Source: Myxococcales bacterium
GTDB lineage: Bacteria > Myxococcota > Myxococcia > Myxococcales > Anaeromyxobacteraceae
NCBI GenBank assembly: GCA_021806645.1
Contig: JAJZQX010000004.1
Location: 186,001 to 250,000, forward strand
Reading direction: 5' to 3'
DNA length: 64,000 bases
The notes under the pieces were generated by a model, which saw nothing but the letters and a program-made list of their open reading frames with translations, was not told where the DNA came from and did no database searches. The translations under genes and the position numbers were made by a program. Of the stretch, positions 42,176-52,708 are shown one piece after another. The first letter of the stretch is position 1. Each line of letters starts with the position of its first letter.

Positions 42176-43516
42176 ATGACCTCGTCCGCCACCTTCGCGC
42201 TCCCCCCCTGGCACAGGCGAGAGGACACCTGGGCCATCCTCATCGCGCTCGGGCTCGTCCTCGCGGTGACCCTGGCCTTCTTCCTCGGTGGCGCTCGCGC
42301 CGTGTCCACGGCGGCGCTCTCGATCCCGACCTGGTCCGACGGAGACAAGCTCCTCGGCGCCCTGGCGGCGAACCCCCTGGCGCCTCTCACGCTGTTCGGC
42401 CTGTTCCTGGCCGCCTTCTCCGGCGCCTCGTTCGTCCTCGGCTGGGACGTCGCCAGGTACGCGGCCGGCTTCGCGCTGCTCTTCGTGTTCTCGGTGATCG
42501 TCACCGCGCTCGGGTCCAATGCGGCCCTGAAGCAGTGGCAGCTGGAGACGCCGCTCCTCGCCCTGGCCATCGGCATCGCCCTCGGCAACCTGGTGCGCCT
42601 GCCCGGCTGGTTCCAGTCGGCGCTCCGCACCGAGTTCTACGTCAAGGTCGGCATCGTGCTGATGGGCGCCACCCTGCCCTTCACCATCATCCTGCAGGCG
42701 GGTCCGCTCGCCATCGCGCAGGCCACCATCGTCGCGGTCACGACCTTCGTCGCCATCTACATGGCGGCGACCCGCCTCTTCGGCCTGGATCGCCGCTTCG
42801 GCGCGACCCTCGGGGCGGGTGGGTCGATCTGCGGCGTCTCGGCCGCCATCGCCATCGGCGGCGCCTGCCGCGCCGAGAAGAGCCACGTCTCGGTCGCCAT
42901 CTCCATGGTGATCCTGTGGGCCGTCGCGATGATCTTCGCCCTCCCGGTCGCCTGCCGGCAGCTCGGCCTCGCGCCCGGCGTGGCCGGCGCCTGGATCGGC
43001 ACCTCCGAGTTCGCCGACGCGGCCGGCTTCGCCGCGGCCGGGGCCATCGGGGACGATCGGGCCGTCAAGACCTTCACGCTCATGAAGGTGGTCGGCCGCG
43101 ACATGTTCGTCGGCGTCTGGGCCGTGGCGGTGGCGTTCCTCTCCGTGACCAGGTGGGATCGCGGCGCCGCGGGCGCCTCGGAGCGCGTCGGTGCCGGGGA
43201 GATCTGGCGCCGCTTCCCCAAGTTCATCATCGGCTTCCTGGTCGCCTCGCTCCTCGTCACCGTCGTCCTGGCGTCGATCGACTCGGCGAGCGGAACCCAG
43301 TACTCGAAGGAGGCCATCGGGCCGCTCAAGACGCTGCGCGGCTGGGCCTTCACCTGGACCTTCCTCTCCATCGGGTTCACCACCCGCTTCCGTGAGCTGA
43401 CCCGCTTCGGCTGGAGGCCCTTCGCGGCCTTCGCGGTCGGCGTCCTCATCAACGTGCCGCTCGGCTACTGGCTCTCGACGAGCGTGTTCGAGAGCTTCTG
43501 GCTCGCGGTGCGGTGA
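42176..43516 (+). CDS. YeiH-family putative sulfate exporter/anion transporter
   Basis: A 446-aa membrane protein with about ten helices and the family segment LGAGGSICGVSAAIAIGGAC, TLPFTIILQAG and SEFADAAGFAAAGAIGDDRA. YeiH (UPF0324) proteins are annotated as putative sulfate exporters and are often near sulfite or cysteine genes. Placed 7 nt after the OsmC gene. A role in sulfite or sulfate export is consistent with the downstream sulfite reductase but unproven. Confidence 0.88.
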   Translation: MTSSATFALPPWHRREDTWAILIALGLVLAVTLAFFLGGARAVSTAALSIPTWSDGDKLLGALAANPLAPLTLFGLFLAAFSGASFVLGWDVARYAAGFALLFVFSVIVTALGSNAALKQWQLETPLLALAIGIALGNLVRLPGWFQSALRTEFYVKVGIVLMGATLPFTIILQAGPLAIAQATIVAVTTFVAIYMAATRLFGLDRRFGATLGAGGSICGVSAAIAIGGACRAEKSHVSVAISMVILWAVAMIFALPVACRQLGLAPGVAGAWIGTSEFADAAGFAAAGAIGDDRAVKTFTLMKVVGRDMFVGVWAVAVAFLSVTRWDRGAAGASERVGAGEIWRRFPKFIIGFLVASLLVTVVLASIDSASGTQYSKEAIGPLKTLRGWAFTWTFLSIGFTTRFRELTRFGWRPFAAFAVGVLINVPLGYWLSTSVFESFWLAVR

Positions 43517-43524
43517 GGCGGGAC

Positions 43525-43758
43525 ATGGTCGACCACGTCCTGCAGGTCACCGTGGACGCCCGGGACGCCCGAGAGGCGGCCCTGGCGGAGGCCCTCGCCG
43601 CGCGTGGCTTCTCCCTGCGCCGCTCGGCCGGCCGCCTCCTGGCCGAGTCGACGGTGGTCGAGGCCCGGGAGGCGAAGGCCTGGCTCCGGTCGCTCGGCTT
43701 CCTGGATCGGGAGTACCGGGTGCACGTGGAGTTCTCCAGGCAGTGGGGCTTCCTGTGA
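43525..43758 (+). CDS. Small protein between the transporter and siroheme genes
   Basis: A 77-aa soluble product, MVDHVLQVTVDARDAREAAL at its start, with beta-alpha-beta character and no Cys. GAGG lies 8 nt before the ATG at 43525; a GTG at 43513, overlapping the transporter stop, is an alternative. It overlaps the next gene by 4 nt (GTGA). Its tight packing within the sulfur operon is the main reason to believe it; function unknown. Confidence 0.65.
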   Translation: MVDHVLQVTVDARDAREAALAEALAARGFSLRRSAGRLLAESTVVEAREAKAWLRSLGFLDREYRVHVEFSRQWGFL

Positions 43759-45119
43759 CCCCGCCGCTCCTCCCCCTCTTCGTCAAGCTGGCCGGCCGCC
43801 GGGTGGTGGTGGTGGGCGGCGGCGCGATGGCCGCCGTGCGGGTCCGCCAGCTCGTCGAGGCGGGCGCCCTGGTGACGGTCGTGGCCCCCGAGGTCCGATC
43901 CGAGATCGAACCGGGCGCTGCGGCGGTCCTGCGACGCCCGTTCCGCCCGGAGGACCTGGACGGCGCCTGGTACGCGGTGGCCGCCGCGACGGCCGAGGTG
44001 AACCGGGAGGTGGCGGCCGCCGCCGAGGCGCGACGCATCCTCCTGAACGCCGTGGACGACCCCTCACAGGCCACCACCTACGCCGCGGCGACCGTCCGGC
44101 GAGGCTCGGTGACGTTGGCCATCTCCTCGGGTGGGCTCGCCCCGGCGCTGTCCGGCCTCCTCCGGGAGGGGCTGGAGGCGGTCCTTCCGGAGGATCTCGG
44201 GTCCTGGGCGCGGATCGCCGCGGCCGAGCGGCCGGCGTGGAGGCGTGGCCGCGTGCCGATGGAGGACCGGCGGCCACTCCTGCTCCGGAGGCTGAACGAG
44301 CTGTACGCGACCGGGCCCGCCGCGGCGGGCGCGCCGCGCCCGGCTGGGGGCTTCGTCTCGCTGGTGGGCGCTGGCCCGGGCGCCTCCGCCCTCCTCACGC
44401 TGCGCGCGGCCGAGCGCCTCCGAGAGGCCGACGTCGTCTTCTACGACGCGCTGGTGCGGCCGGAGGTCCTCGCCTTCGCCCCGCGGGCGCATCGCTTCTT
44501 CGTCGGCAAGCGCGCCGGCAGGCCGAGCGTCTCGCAGCGAACCATCGAGCGCCTGCTCATCCGGACGGCCCGGCGAGGGAGGCGCGTGGTCCGGCTCAAG
44601 TGCGGCGACCCGTTCGTGCTGGGCCGTGGCGGCGAGGAGGCGCTGGCGCTGGCCGGGGCCGGCGTACCCTTCGAGATCGTCCCGGGCGTGTCGTCGGCCC
44701 TGGCCGGACCCGCGCTGGCGGGCATCCCCCTGACCCACCGCGGGCTCTCGACGGCCCTCACCGTCGTCTCGGGCCACGCCGAGTCGGCGTACGGCGCGAT
44801 CCTCGACCGGCTCCTCCCTGGCGCCATGTCGATCGTCATCCTCATGGGTCTCGGGGAGCGTGCCCGGATCGCCGCACGGCTCCGCGGTCATGGGTGGTCG
44901 GACGCCACGCCGGTGGCCGTCATCCTCGGCGCCTCGGGTGAGGAGGCCGCCACCTGGCGCGGCACCCTGGCCGACCTCCAGTCGTGGCCGATCCCGCCGG
45001 CCAGCGCCCACCTCCCGGGCACCATCGTCGTCGGACCCACCGCCTCGCTGTCGCTCCTGGCCCCGGCCACCCCGGACCAGGCCCACGCGCAGCGCTCCCC
45101 CGCCGCCCAAGACGCCTGA
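43755..45119 (+). CDS. cysG: Bifunctional siroheme synthase (CysG-type)
   Basis: A 454-aa fusion, near the length of E. coli CysG. The N-terminal third is precorrin-2 dehydrogenase/ferrochelatase (VVVVGGGAMAAVRVRQLVEA NAD site, LNAVDDP). The C-terminal two thirds, from about residue 200, is uroporphyrinogen-III methyltransferase (VSLVGAGPGASALLTLRAAE, VVFYDALV, GDPFVLGRGGEE, IPLTHRGLS). It makes siroheme for the sulfite reductase encoded 10 nt downstream. A GTG start overlapping the previous stop is chosen; a GTG four codons upstream is also possible. Confidence 0.94.
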   Translation: MTPPLLPLFVKLAGRRVVVVGGGAMAAVRVRQLVEAGALVTVVAPEVRSEIEPGAAAVLRRPFRPEDLDGAWYAVAAATAEVNREVAAAAEARRILLNAVDDPSQATTYAAATVRRGSVTLAISSGGLAPALSGLLREGLEAVLPEDLGSWARIAAAERPAWRRGRVPMEDRRPLLLRRLNELYATGPAAAGAPRPAGGFVSLVGAGPGASALLTLRAAERLREADVVFYDALVRPEVLAFAPRAHRFFVGKRAGRPSVSQRTIERLLIRTARRGRRVVRLKCGDPFVLGRGGEEALALAGAGVPFEIVPGVSSALAGPALAGIPLTHRGLSTALTVVSGHAESAYGAILDRLLPGAMSIVILMGLGERARIAARLRGHGWSDATPVAVILGASGEEAATWRGTLADLQSWPIPPASAHLPGTIVVGPTASLSLLAPATPDQAHAQRSPAAQDA

Positions 45120-45129
45120 CGGAACCGCC

Positions 45130-46962
45130 ATGACCACTCCTCCGCCCCACGCCGGACCGCACCGCGCCAGCTTCGCCGACGACGCCGAGATCACCGCCTT
45201 CGCCGAGACCCTGGCCCGCTTCGAGCGAGGGGAGATCGACGCCGAGAGCTGGCGAGCCTACCGGGTGGCTCGCGGCGCCTACGGCCAGCGGCAGGACGGG
45301 TGCCACATGCTCCGGGTCAAGCTGCCGCAGGGCGCCGTCTCCGGCGACCAGCTTCGGGCCCTGGCGGAGGTGGCCGCCCGCTATTCGCGGGGCTTCGGCC
45401 ACGTGACCACGCGCCAGAACTTCCAGCTGAACTTCGTACGACCGGAGCACCTCGAGCCTGCCATGCGGCACCTGGCCCTGGCCGGCATCACCACCTCGGG
45501 CTCCGGAGGCAACGCCGTCCGCAACGTCGTCGCCTGCCCCCACGCCGGGGTCGCTCCAGGCGAGGTGTTCGACGTGACGCCGTATGCCGAGGCCTTCACG
45601 CGCCACTTCCTCCGCCACCCCCTCGGCAGCGCCCTGCCGCGCAAGTTCAAGGTGGCCTTCGAGGGCTGTGCGGACGACCACGTGGCGACCGCCATCCAGG
45701 ACCTCGGCTTCCGCGCACGCCACCGCACGGGCGCCTCCGGGACCACGAGGGGCTTCCAGGTGACGGCCGCCGGCGGCACCTCCTCCCTCTGCACCAGCGG
45801 CGCGGTGCTGTTCGACTTCCTGGCGGCCGGCGACATCCTGGCGCTCGGCGAGGCGGTCGTCCGCGTGTTTCACGCCCATGGCGACAGGGTCAACAAGCAG
45901 CGCAATCGCCTCAAGTTCCTGGTGCGGTCTCTCGGCTACGAGGCCTTCCGTGGCCTCGTGGAGGCGGAGCTCGCTCGGGTCCGGGCCGAGGGTGCGCCGG
46001 CCCTGCCCTTCGATCCGGAGTCGCCCCCGCCGGACGCCGCTCGCCTCGCTCGACGCCCTCCCCCCCCGCCGGAGGTCCTGGCGGCCCGGGTCCGCTCGGC
46101 CCGCCTGTCCGGCCCTGGCGAGCCGCCGCCGCTCGAGATCGTGACCGAGCCTGCACCCGGTTCCCTGTCCGCGTTTCGGGACACCAACGTTTGGGCTCAG
46201 CGGCAGCCTGGCCACTCGGTGGTCACCGTCTCCCTCCCCCAGGGAGACGTGACATCCGCGCAGCTCGAGATCCTCGCCGAGCTCGCCGAGGCCTACGGCG
46301 ACGGCGCCGCTCGCTTCACGAGCGGCGGCCACGCGCTGCTTCGCTGGGTGGGCACGGACGCCGTGCCGGAGCTCTACGCGCGGCTGGCAGCGGCCGGGCT
46401 CGGCCGCGGCGGCGCCGGGAGCGCCGCCGACGTGGTCGCCTGCCCTGGCGCGGAGGTGTGCCGCCTCGCGGTGACCCGCACCCGGACGTTCGCGAGGTTC
46501 GTCGAGGCCGAGGTCCGGCGCCTCCTCCCCCCCGCCTCTCTGTCGGCGGACCTGCCGGTCCGGGTGTCCGGGTGCCCGAACGGCTGCAGCCAGCATCACC
46601 TGGCGGCCATCGGGCTGCAAGGCGGTGCACGGCGGCTCGGCACCCGCATGGCCCCCCACTACTCCGTGCTGCTCGGCGGGCACGTCGACGCGGCCGGCGC
46701 GGCGTTCGGGCGCCTCGCCGCCAAGATCCCGGCGCGACGCTCGGGCGAGGCGGTCGCGCGGCTGGTGGCGCTCTACCTCGCGGAGCGGCGAGACGGCGAG
46801 CTCGCCGGCCCGTTCTTCGCTCGGGTCTTCGATCGCGCCGCGGCCGTGCTCGCCCCGTTCGAGGCGCTCGGACCCGAGGATGCGGAGCCGGCGGACTTCG
46901 TGGAGCCCGGCGCGTCCGAGGACTTCCGCCCGTCAGTCCAGGGCGGGGAGTGCGCGGCGTAG
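45130..46962 (+). CDS. Siroheme-dependent sulfite (or nitrite) reductase
   Basis: A 610-aa assimilatory hemoprotein reductase with the duplicated ferredoxin-like/siroheme repeat (TTRQNFQLNFVRPEHLEPAM in the first half; RFTSGGHALLRWVGT in the second). The [4Fe-4S]/siroheme cysteines are CPGAEVC (C-x5-C) and CPNGC (C-x3-C) in the C-terminal half. Sulfite and nitrite enzymes are hard to separate by motif; the OsmC/YeiH/CysG neighbours favour sulfite. Last gene of the operon. Confidence 0.9.
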   Translation: MTTPPPHAGPHRASFADDAEITAFAETLARFERGEIDAESWRAYRVARGAYGQRQDGCHMLRVKLPQGAVSGDQLRALAEVAARYSRGFGHVTTRQNFQLNFVRPEHLEPAMRHLALAGITTSGSGGNAVRNVVACPHAGVAPGEVFDVTPYAEAFTRHFLRHPLGSALPRKFKVAFEGCADDHVATAIQDLGFRARHRTGASGTTRGFQVTAAGGTSSLCTSGAVLFDFLAAGDILALGEAVVRVFHAHGDRVNKQRNRLKFLVRSLGYEAFRGLVEAELARVRAEGAPALPFDPESPPPDAARLARRPPPPPEVLAARVRSARLSGPGEPPPLEIVTEPAPGSLSAFRDTNVWAQRQPGHSVVTVSLPQGDVTSAQLEILAELAEAYGDGAARFTSGGHALLRWVGTDAVPELYARLAAAGLGRGGAGSAADVVACPGAEVCRLAVTRTRTFARFVEAEVRRLLPPASLSADLPVRVSGCPNGCSQHHLAAIGLQGGARRLGTRMAPHYSVLLGGHVDAAGAAFGRLAAKIPARRSGEAVARLVALYLAERRDGELAGPFFARVFDRAAAVLAPFEALGPEDAEPADFVEPGASEDFRPSVQGGECAA

Positions 46963-47007
46963 CGGGTCCTCCAGAGCGCCGGACAGGCGCGCCTCCGTTG
47001 GTCGGGC

Positions 47008-47024
47008 GTGACGGATCCGGCCAC
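47008..47024. promoter_or_regulatory. Activator palindrome before the 88-aa exported protein
   Basis: GTGACGGATCCGGCCAC, one mismatch in each half from consensus; centre 91 nt from the GG of the promoter at 47106-47121. Confidence 0.62.
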
Positions 47025-47105
47025 GTCGTAGCTGAGGCGTCCGATTGGCGCCACCCGGCCCTGGCCCATCCCCGCGGATTCCTTCGAGGTCCGTGCTGCG
47101 AGTCT

Positions 47106-47121
47106 TGGCACGTCCGATGCT
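47106..47121 (+). promoter_or_regulatory. Sigma54 promoter of the 88-aa exported protein gene
   Basis: TGGCACGTCCGATGCT, identical over all 16 bases to the promoter at 62430-62445, with GG-N10-GC spacing. Start expected near 47132; ATG at 47173 with GGAAGGAAAT before it. Confidence 0.77.
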
Positions 47122-47172
47122 CAACCATGGATCAGTGAATCGCAGGGGCGCGCTGCCCCGGAAGGAAATCAC

Positions 47173-47439
47173 ATGTCCAAGATCAGCAACGTCCTGAAGA
47201 CCGCTCTCGTCGCCACCTCCCTGCTCCTCGCCGCGGCCGCGTATGCGGGTGACGTCACCTCCGATCGTGCTCAGGCCGCCGCGAACGCCAAGGCAAGCGT
47301 CACCGAGCGCCATCGGGCCTCTGGTGATGCGCAGCCCACCGAAAGCAAGGCGTGCCACTGCGCTACGGGCGCTCCCAAAGCTGCCGCCGAGCGGTCCCTG
47401 CTCGACGACCCGAACTTCAGGGGCTACCTCCCCGGCTAG
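47173..47439 (+). CDS. Small exported protein with CHC motif
   Basis: An 88-aa exported protein with signal peptide (TALVATSLLLAAAAYA) and a mature Ala/Ser-rich part containing a single metal-like motif KACHCATG and the tail LLDDPNFRGYLPG. No family recognised. Its strong sigma54 promoter and palindrome put it in the shared regulon, and the CHC site fits copper or zinc binding. The PepSY gene follows after 154 nt. Confidence 0.72.
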   Translation: MSKISNVLKTALVATSLLLAAAAYAGDVTSDRAQAAANAKASVTERHRASGDAQPTESKACHCATGAPKAAAERSLLDDPNFRGYLPG

Positions 47440-47593
47440 GGTCCATTGGCCGTTGCGCCGGTCCCGAGGAGGGCCTCGCCGAGAGGCCCTATCGGGGTCC
47501 GCCGTACTTCAGCCAGTCCGGCGCGGCTGGTCGCCCCGATGCGGCCTGCCCTGAGTCCAAGTCGTCTCCTCACCCGTGATAGCCTCGCGCGCC

Positions 47594-48364
47594 ATGTGGC
47601 ACCGCCCGCCCTCACGCCGCTTCTGGACATGGCACCGCTGGCTGGGCCTCACGATCCTGTTGCCGCTCGTCTGGTGGACGGGCACCGCGCTCGTCTTCGC
47701 GCTGCGTCCCATCGAGGAGATCCGCGGTCGCACGTGGAGCACCGGCCGGAAGCCGGAGCCAGCGACGCTGGGAGTTCCGCGCCTTCCGACCGCGGAGTCG
47801 CTCAAGAACGTTCGGAGCCTCGCAATCCGAATCGTCGAAGGGCACCAGGTCCTGATCCTCGACCGCGGCGCCGATCAAGCGCCGGAGGTCCTGAACCAGC
47901 CGGACGGGCTCCCGCTCGGTGCGGCCATCCCGGTCTCCTGGGCGCTCGACGCGGCTCGCCAGGACTTCGCAGGCACCTTCGAGCCGGAGTCCGTGTACCT
48001 GTTCCCTCGCCAGGGACAAGGGCATCGGGTCGGCGGAGCCGGTCCAGACGGGATGGAGCGGCCCGAGGAGTACGGCGGGCCCTTTCCGGCCTACGCCATC
48101 CACCTGCGGGGCTGGCCCGGGATGCACCTCTACGTCGACGGCCTGGACGGAGAGATCCGGGCGCGCCGCACCTCCCTCTGGCGTCTCTACGATGGGGCCT
48201 TCCAGCTCCACGCGCTGGACTTCCTCCCCGACTGGGCCAAGAGGGTGGTGATGGCGCTGGTCGTCGTCGCCTGGGTCGGACTCGGCGTCTCGGGGCTGCG
48301 GCTCGGCGTGGCCTGGCTGCGCCGGCCGGCGCCACGAAGGGCTGCCGCGCCGCCTCTCTCCTGA
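47594..48364 (+). CDS. PepSY-associated membrane protein
   Basis: A 256-aa protein with two membrane helices: the N-terminal RFWTWHRWLGLTILLPLVWW segment, which carries the typical W-H-x2-G-L of PepSY_TM proteins, and a C-terminal helix (VVMALVVVAWVGLGVSGL). Between them are two PepSY-like periplasmic domains (SLAIRIVEGHQVLILD; MHLYVDGLDGEIRARRTSLW). Such proteins often accompany iron or flavin-reductase systems. ATG at 47594 preferred over GTG at 47576. Likely downstream in the same sigma54 unit as the CHC protein. Confidence 0.82.
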   Translation: MWHRPPSRRFWTWHRWLGLTILLPLVWWTGTALVFALRPIEEIRGRTWSTGRKPEPATLGVPRLPTAESLKNVRSLAIRIVEGHQVLILDRGADQAPEVLNQPDGLPLGAAIPVSWALDAARQDFAGTFEPESVYLFPRQGQGHRVGGAGPDGMERPEEYGGPFPAYAIHLRGWPGMHLYVDGLDGEIRARRTSLWRLYDGAFQLHALDFLPDWAKRVVMALVVVAWVGLGVSGLRLGVAWLRRPAPRRAAAPPLS

Positions 48365-48392
48365 GGCACCGGCGGCGCCACGGTCCGCTCGA

Positions 48393-49367
48393 TCACCCGA
48401 GGTCGGGGAGCGCCTCGGAGGCGGCCAGCCGCTCGAGCGCGGCGAGGCTCGGCGCGTCGAGCTTGCCGCTCAGCGCGCGCATCCGGTCGAGCACCTCGGC
48501 CACGGACATGCGGCCCTTGTAGGGCCGAGCCTCGAGGAGCGCTGCGAAGACATCCGCGACGCGGAGCACCCGGGCCAGGGGCGGGATCCGATCGCCCCCG
48601 AGCCCCCTCGGGTACCCGCTTCCGTCCGGGCACTCGTGGTGGCACAGGACGATCTCGGCGATCTCCTCGGCGCCACGGACGGGCCGCAGGAGCTGCGCGG
48701 CGATGACGGCATGGCGCTCGACGCGACCTCGCTCCTCGGACGTCAGGTCGCCTGGCTTGAAGAGCACGTCGTCCCGCACGCCGATCTTGCCGACGTCGTG
48801 CACGACCGCCGCGAGCCGGAGGACGTGGAGCCGCTCCGGTGGGATGGAGAGGGCCTCGCCCAGGCTCACCGCGACCCGGGCGACCCGTTCGCAGTGCGAC
48901 GCAGTCCCGTCGTCCCGCTCGCGGAGCGCGCCGGAGAGGCTGGCGATCGCCTGCACCATCGCGTCCCGCTGCGCCGACCGCTCGGCCTCCCTCCGGGCGC
49001 GCCGCTCGCGCTCCGCCGCCTCGACGAGCACGCCGGCGACCACGCCGACGAACAGGTAGATCGCGACGAGCACCACCCGGTTGGCGTTCTCCATGGGCTG
49101 GTCCACCCAGGCCGTCCCGGTGTGGAGCAGGTACACGGCGCCCGAGGCCGCAGCCAGGAGGACGGCCTGGCGGACGCCCAGCCAGGCCGCGGCCGCGACG
49201 ATGGGCAGAAGGTAGGCGGCGCCGAAGACCAGGTGGAGGAGGTGCTGGCCGTGCGTGGCGCGACCCACCAGAAGGTGGACGGCGCCGATCGCCAGGAAGG
49301 CCAGCGCGATCCAGGGCCATGCCCCGGGCCCCCGCTCCCGGACAGTGACGACGGACTCGGCGGGCAT
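48393..49367 (-). CDS. Membrane HD-GYP phosphodiesterase
   Basis: A 324-aa protein with a strong ribosome-binding site (GAGGAGGC). The N-terminal ~110 residues hold about four helices (a small integral membrane sensor). The C-terminal HD-GYP domain has VVHDVGKIGV, HAVIAAQLL, HHECPDGSGYPRGL and VADVFAALLEARPYKG; the catalytic HD, HH and GYP residues are present, so cyclic-di-GMP hydrolysis is expected. It lies 91 nt downstream of the sigma54 activator gene on the same strand and may be a third member of that signalling operon. Confidence 0.88.
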   Translation of the reverse strand: MPAESVVTVRERGPGAWPWIALAFLAIGAVHLLVGRATHGQHLLHLVFGAAYLLPIVAAAAWLGVRQAVLLAAASGAVYLLHTGTAWVDQPMENANRVVLVAIYLFVGVVAGVLVEAAERERRARREAERSAQRDAMVQAIASLSGALRERDDGTASHCERVARVAVSLGEALSIPPERLHVLRLAAVVHDVGKIGVRDDVLFKPGDLTSEERGRVERHAVIAAQLLRPVRGAEEIAEIVLCHHECPDGSGYPRGLGGDRIPPLARVLRVADVFAALLEARPYKGRMSVAEVLDRMRALSGKLDAPSLAALERLAASEALPDLG

Positions 49368-49458
49368 GCTCGCCTCCTCTCCCCGGCCCCCTCGCTGCCC
49401 CATTCGGGGTCTCCAGCTCCTGCGGTGCGCCGCCCACGCACACCGCCACGGCGCTCGC

Positions 49459-50853
<1,395 letters not shown>

Positions 50854-50855
50854 TC

Positions 50856-52304
50856 CTAGACCTTCCCCGGCGGCGTGGCCGGCAGACGGACGGTGAAGCG
50901 GGCGCCGCGGCCCGCGGGCGAGTCGGCCAGCAGCGTCCCGCCGTGGGCCTGGACGATGCCCAGCGAGACGGCCAGGCCGAGGCCGGTGCCGGTCGGCTTG
51001 GTGGTGAAGAACGGCTCGAAGAGCTTGTCGCTGGCCTCGGCGGGGAGCCCTGCGCCGGAGTCGGAGACGACGACCTCCGCCCCGCCATCGGCCGACTGCG
51101 AGACGGCCACCTCGACCCGGCCATCGGCGCCCGCGGCCTCGGCGCCGTTCTTGATGAGGTTGAGGACGACCTGGCGCAGCTTCTGCGGGTGGCCGTCGAC
51201 GCTGGCCGTCCCCTGGACCTCGACCGCCGCGCCAGCGAGCCGGTCGGTGCTCCGGAGCCGTGAGACGGCCTCCTCGCACAGCTCCTTCAGGTCCACCGGC
51301 TCCGGCGCCGAGGCCAGCGGTCGAGAGAGATCGAGGAGCCCCTCCACGATCTCCTGGGCCCGCAGCGCCTCGTCCTGGATGATCCCGAGATCCCCGGCCA
51401 GGTCGCCCTCGGCCTTGCGCTGCAGCAGCTTGGCGTAGCCGAGGATGACCGCGAGCGGGTTGTTGATCTCGTGAGCCACCCCGGCGGCGAGCCGTCCGAT
51501 CCCTGCCAGCTTCTCGCTCTGCACGAGGCGCTCCTGTTGGTCCTTGAGGGAACTGGTCATCGCGTTGAACTGCCGCGCCAGGGCGCCGAACTCGTCCGGG
51601 CTGTCGACCTGGATCCTGGCGTCGAGGTCACCGGCGGCGACCCTGGCGGCGCCCTCGCCCAGCCGCGCCACGGGCCGCGCCACCGAGCGGTAGATGGAGA
51701 GGCCGACCCCGACCGCCAGGAGCGGTGCCCCGGCCAGGAAGAAGAGCGTCCAGCGGAAGGCCGCCCGCTGGACGTCGCGGACCTGCCCCTGGATGTCCCC
51801 GATGCTGGTCTCGAAGCGATCGACGAGCCGGTCGGTCCGCTCCTGGATCTGGGTGACCACGAGCTGGGCGCGCCCGTGCTCCTCCATGACGTCCTCGGCC
51901 TGCTTGCGGAGCACCGCCGGGACGATGCGCTGGCGGAAGATCCGGTCGAGCTCCAGCGTGGCGCGCTCGATCTCCACCACCCAGGCGCGCTCGTCGGGCC
52001 GTCGGACCCGCGCCTTCACGGCCTCGGTGAGCTCGACGACCCGCTTCTCCGCCTCCGTGTAGAACGGGAGGTGCGTCTCGTTGCCGAGGATGATGGTGTG
52101 GGCCTGGTGGGCGTACTGGTCGCGGACCGCGCTGGCCAGGGTCAGGGCCAGCCGCACCCCCTCCTCGCGCTCCTTGATCTCGGCGAGCCCGCCCTGGATG
52201 TCCCTCAGGCTGGCGAGGGCGAACCACGAGGAGATGGCGAAGATCGAGAGGAGCCCCGCGAAGGCGAGGATGAGGCGACGGGCCGTTCCGGAGGGGATCC
52301 GCAT
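50856..52304 (-). CDS. Sensor histidine kinase paired with sigma54 activator B
   Basis: A 482-aa kinase: membrane helix near residues 11-30, a long helical periplasmic sensor (about 30-188) with one NETHLPFY stretch, a second helix (TLFFLAGAPLLAVGVGLSIY), HAMP, H-box GVAHEINNPLAVILGYAKLL, N-box NLIKNGAEAAG and GTGLGLAVSLGIVQAHGG. The four-helix-type sensor lacks a Cys cluster. Start at 52304 follows a GAGGACC. Operon kinase-activator-HD-GYP, divergent from the cus operon it probably controls. Confidence 0.92.
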   Translation of the reverse strand: MRIPSGTARRLILAFAGLLSIFAISSWFALASLRDIQGGLAEIKEREEGVRLALTLASAVRDQYAHQAHTIILGNETHLPFYTEAEKRVVELTEAVKARVRRPDERAWVVEIERATLELDRIFRQRIVPAVLRKQAEDVMEEHGRAQLVVTQIQERTDRLVDRFETSIGDIQGQVRDVQRAAFRWTLFFLAGAPLLAVGVGLSIYRSVARPVARLGEGAARVAAGDLDARIQVDSPDEFGALARQFNAMTSSLKDQQERLVQSEKLAGIGRLAAGVAHEINNPLAVILGYAKLLQRKAEGDLAGDLGIIQDEALRAQEIVEGLLDLSRPLASAPEPVDLKELCEEAVSRLRSTDRLAGAAVEVQGTASVDGHPQKLRQVVLNLIKNGAEAAGADGRVEVAVSQSADGGAEVVVSDSGAGLPAEASDKLFEPFFTTKPTGTGLGLAVSLGIVQAHGGTLLADSPAGRGARFTVRLPATPPGKV

Positions 52305-52392
52305 GGCAGGTCCTCGTGGGTAGAGCAACCTTCGCGCCACCTGGGGGCGGGCCGGAATTCAAGGCATTGGCCTTGGCCCGGCGGCTGGAAGC

Positions 52393-52409
52393 GTAACCCG
52401 ACTGGTCAC
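52393..52409. promoter_or_regulatory. GTGACC-class palindrome near the kinase gene
   Basis: GTAACCCGACTGGTCAC, one mismatch from consensus. It is nearer to the leftward kinase gene than to the cus promoter, so it may serve autoregulation of the kinase-activator operon. Confidence 0.58.
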
Positions 52410-52508
52410 ATGGTGACGGTAGTCGGACAGGTCGCCCCAGCACCCACTAGATCACGCTGAGTGGACTCATCGCCAGTGCCATGGAGCATGAGATCGGCCC
52501 CGACAGGC

Positions 52509-52525
52509 GTGACCTTCCGGGTCAC
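52509..52525. promoter_or_regulatory. Activator palindrome of the cus operon
   Basis: GTGACCTTCCGGGTCAC, full consensus in both halves; centre 116 nt from the GG of the promoter at 52632-52647. Confidence 0.75.
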
Positions 52526-52631
52526 GAAGTCACCGCCATGGCCAGGGACGGCCGTCCCGTGCGCCGCTCCAAGCGCCTGATACCATTGACGTTGCGTGCG
52601 GCAGAACCCCGGAGGGGCTGCTCGGTTCTGA

Positions 52632-52647
52632 TGGCACGCCCGGTGCT
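52632..52647 (+). promoter_or_regulatory. Sigma54 promoter of the cus operon
   Basis: TGGCACGCCCGGTGCT with exact GG-N10-GC spacing. Start expected near 52658; the outer-membrane-factor ATG is at 52709. Confidence 0.77.
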
Positions 52648-52708
52648 TTGGTGGGAGCGTGCCTCGTCGTCCTGAAGCTCTTTCCTCATGACCGCCCAGA
52701 AGGCCACG

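Larger units (their letters stand above)
52305..52708. other. 404-nt divergent regulatory interval
   Basis: Lies between the leftward kinase operon and the rightward cus operon. Contains two GTGACC-class palindromes and a sigma54 promoter for the cus operon. A weaker GG-N10-GC element at 52325-52340 faces the kinase gene but lies very near its start. No gene is supported. Confidence 0.6.

Noticed and set aside
52325-52340. Sigma54-like TGGCGCGAAGGTTGCT facing the kinase gene
   Set aside because: Good motif, but the predicted start leaves a leader of only about 9 nt before the ATG at 52304; kept only as a mention in the interval entry.
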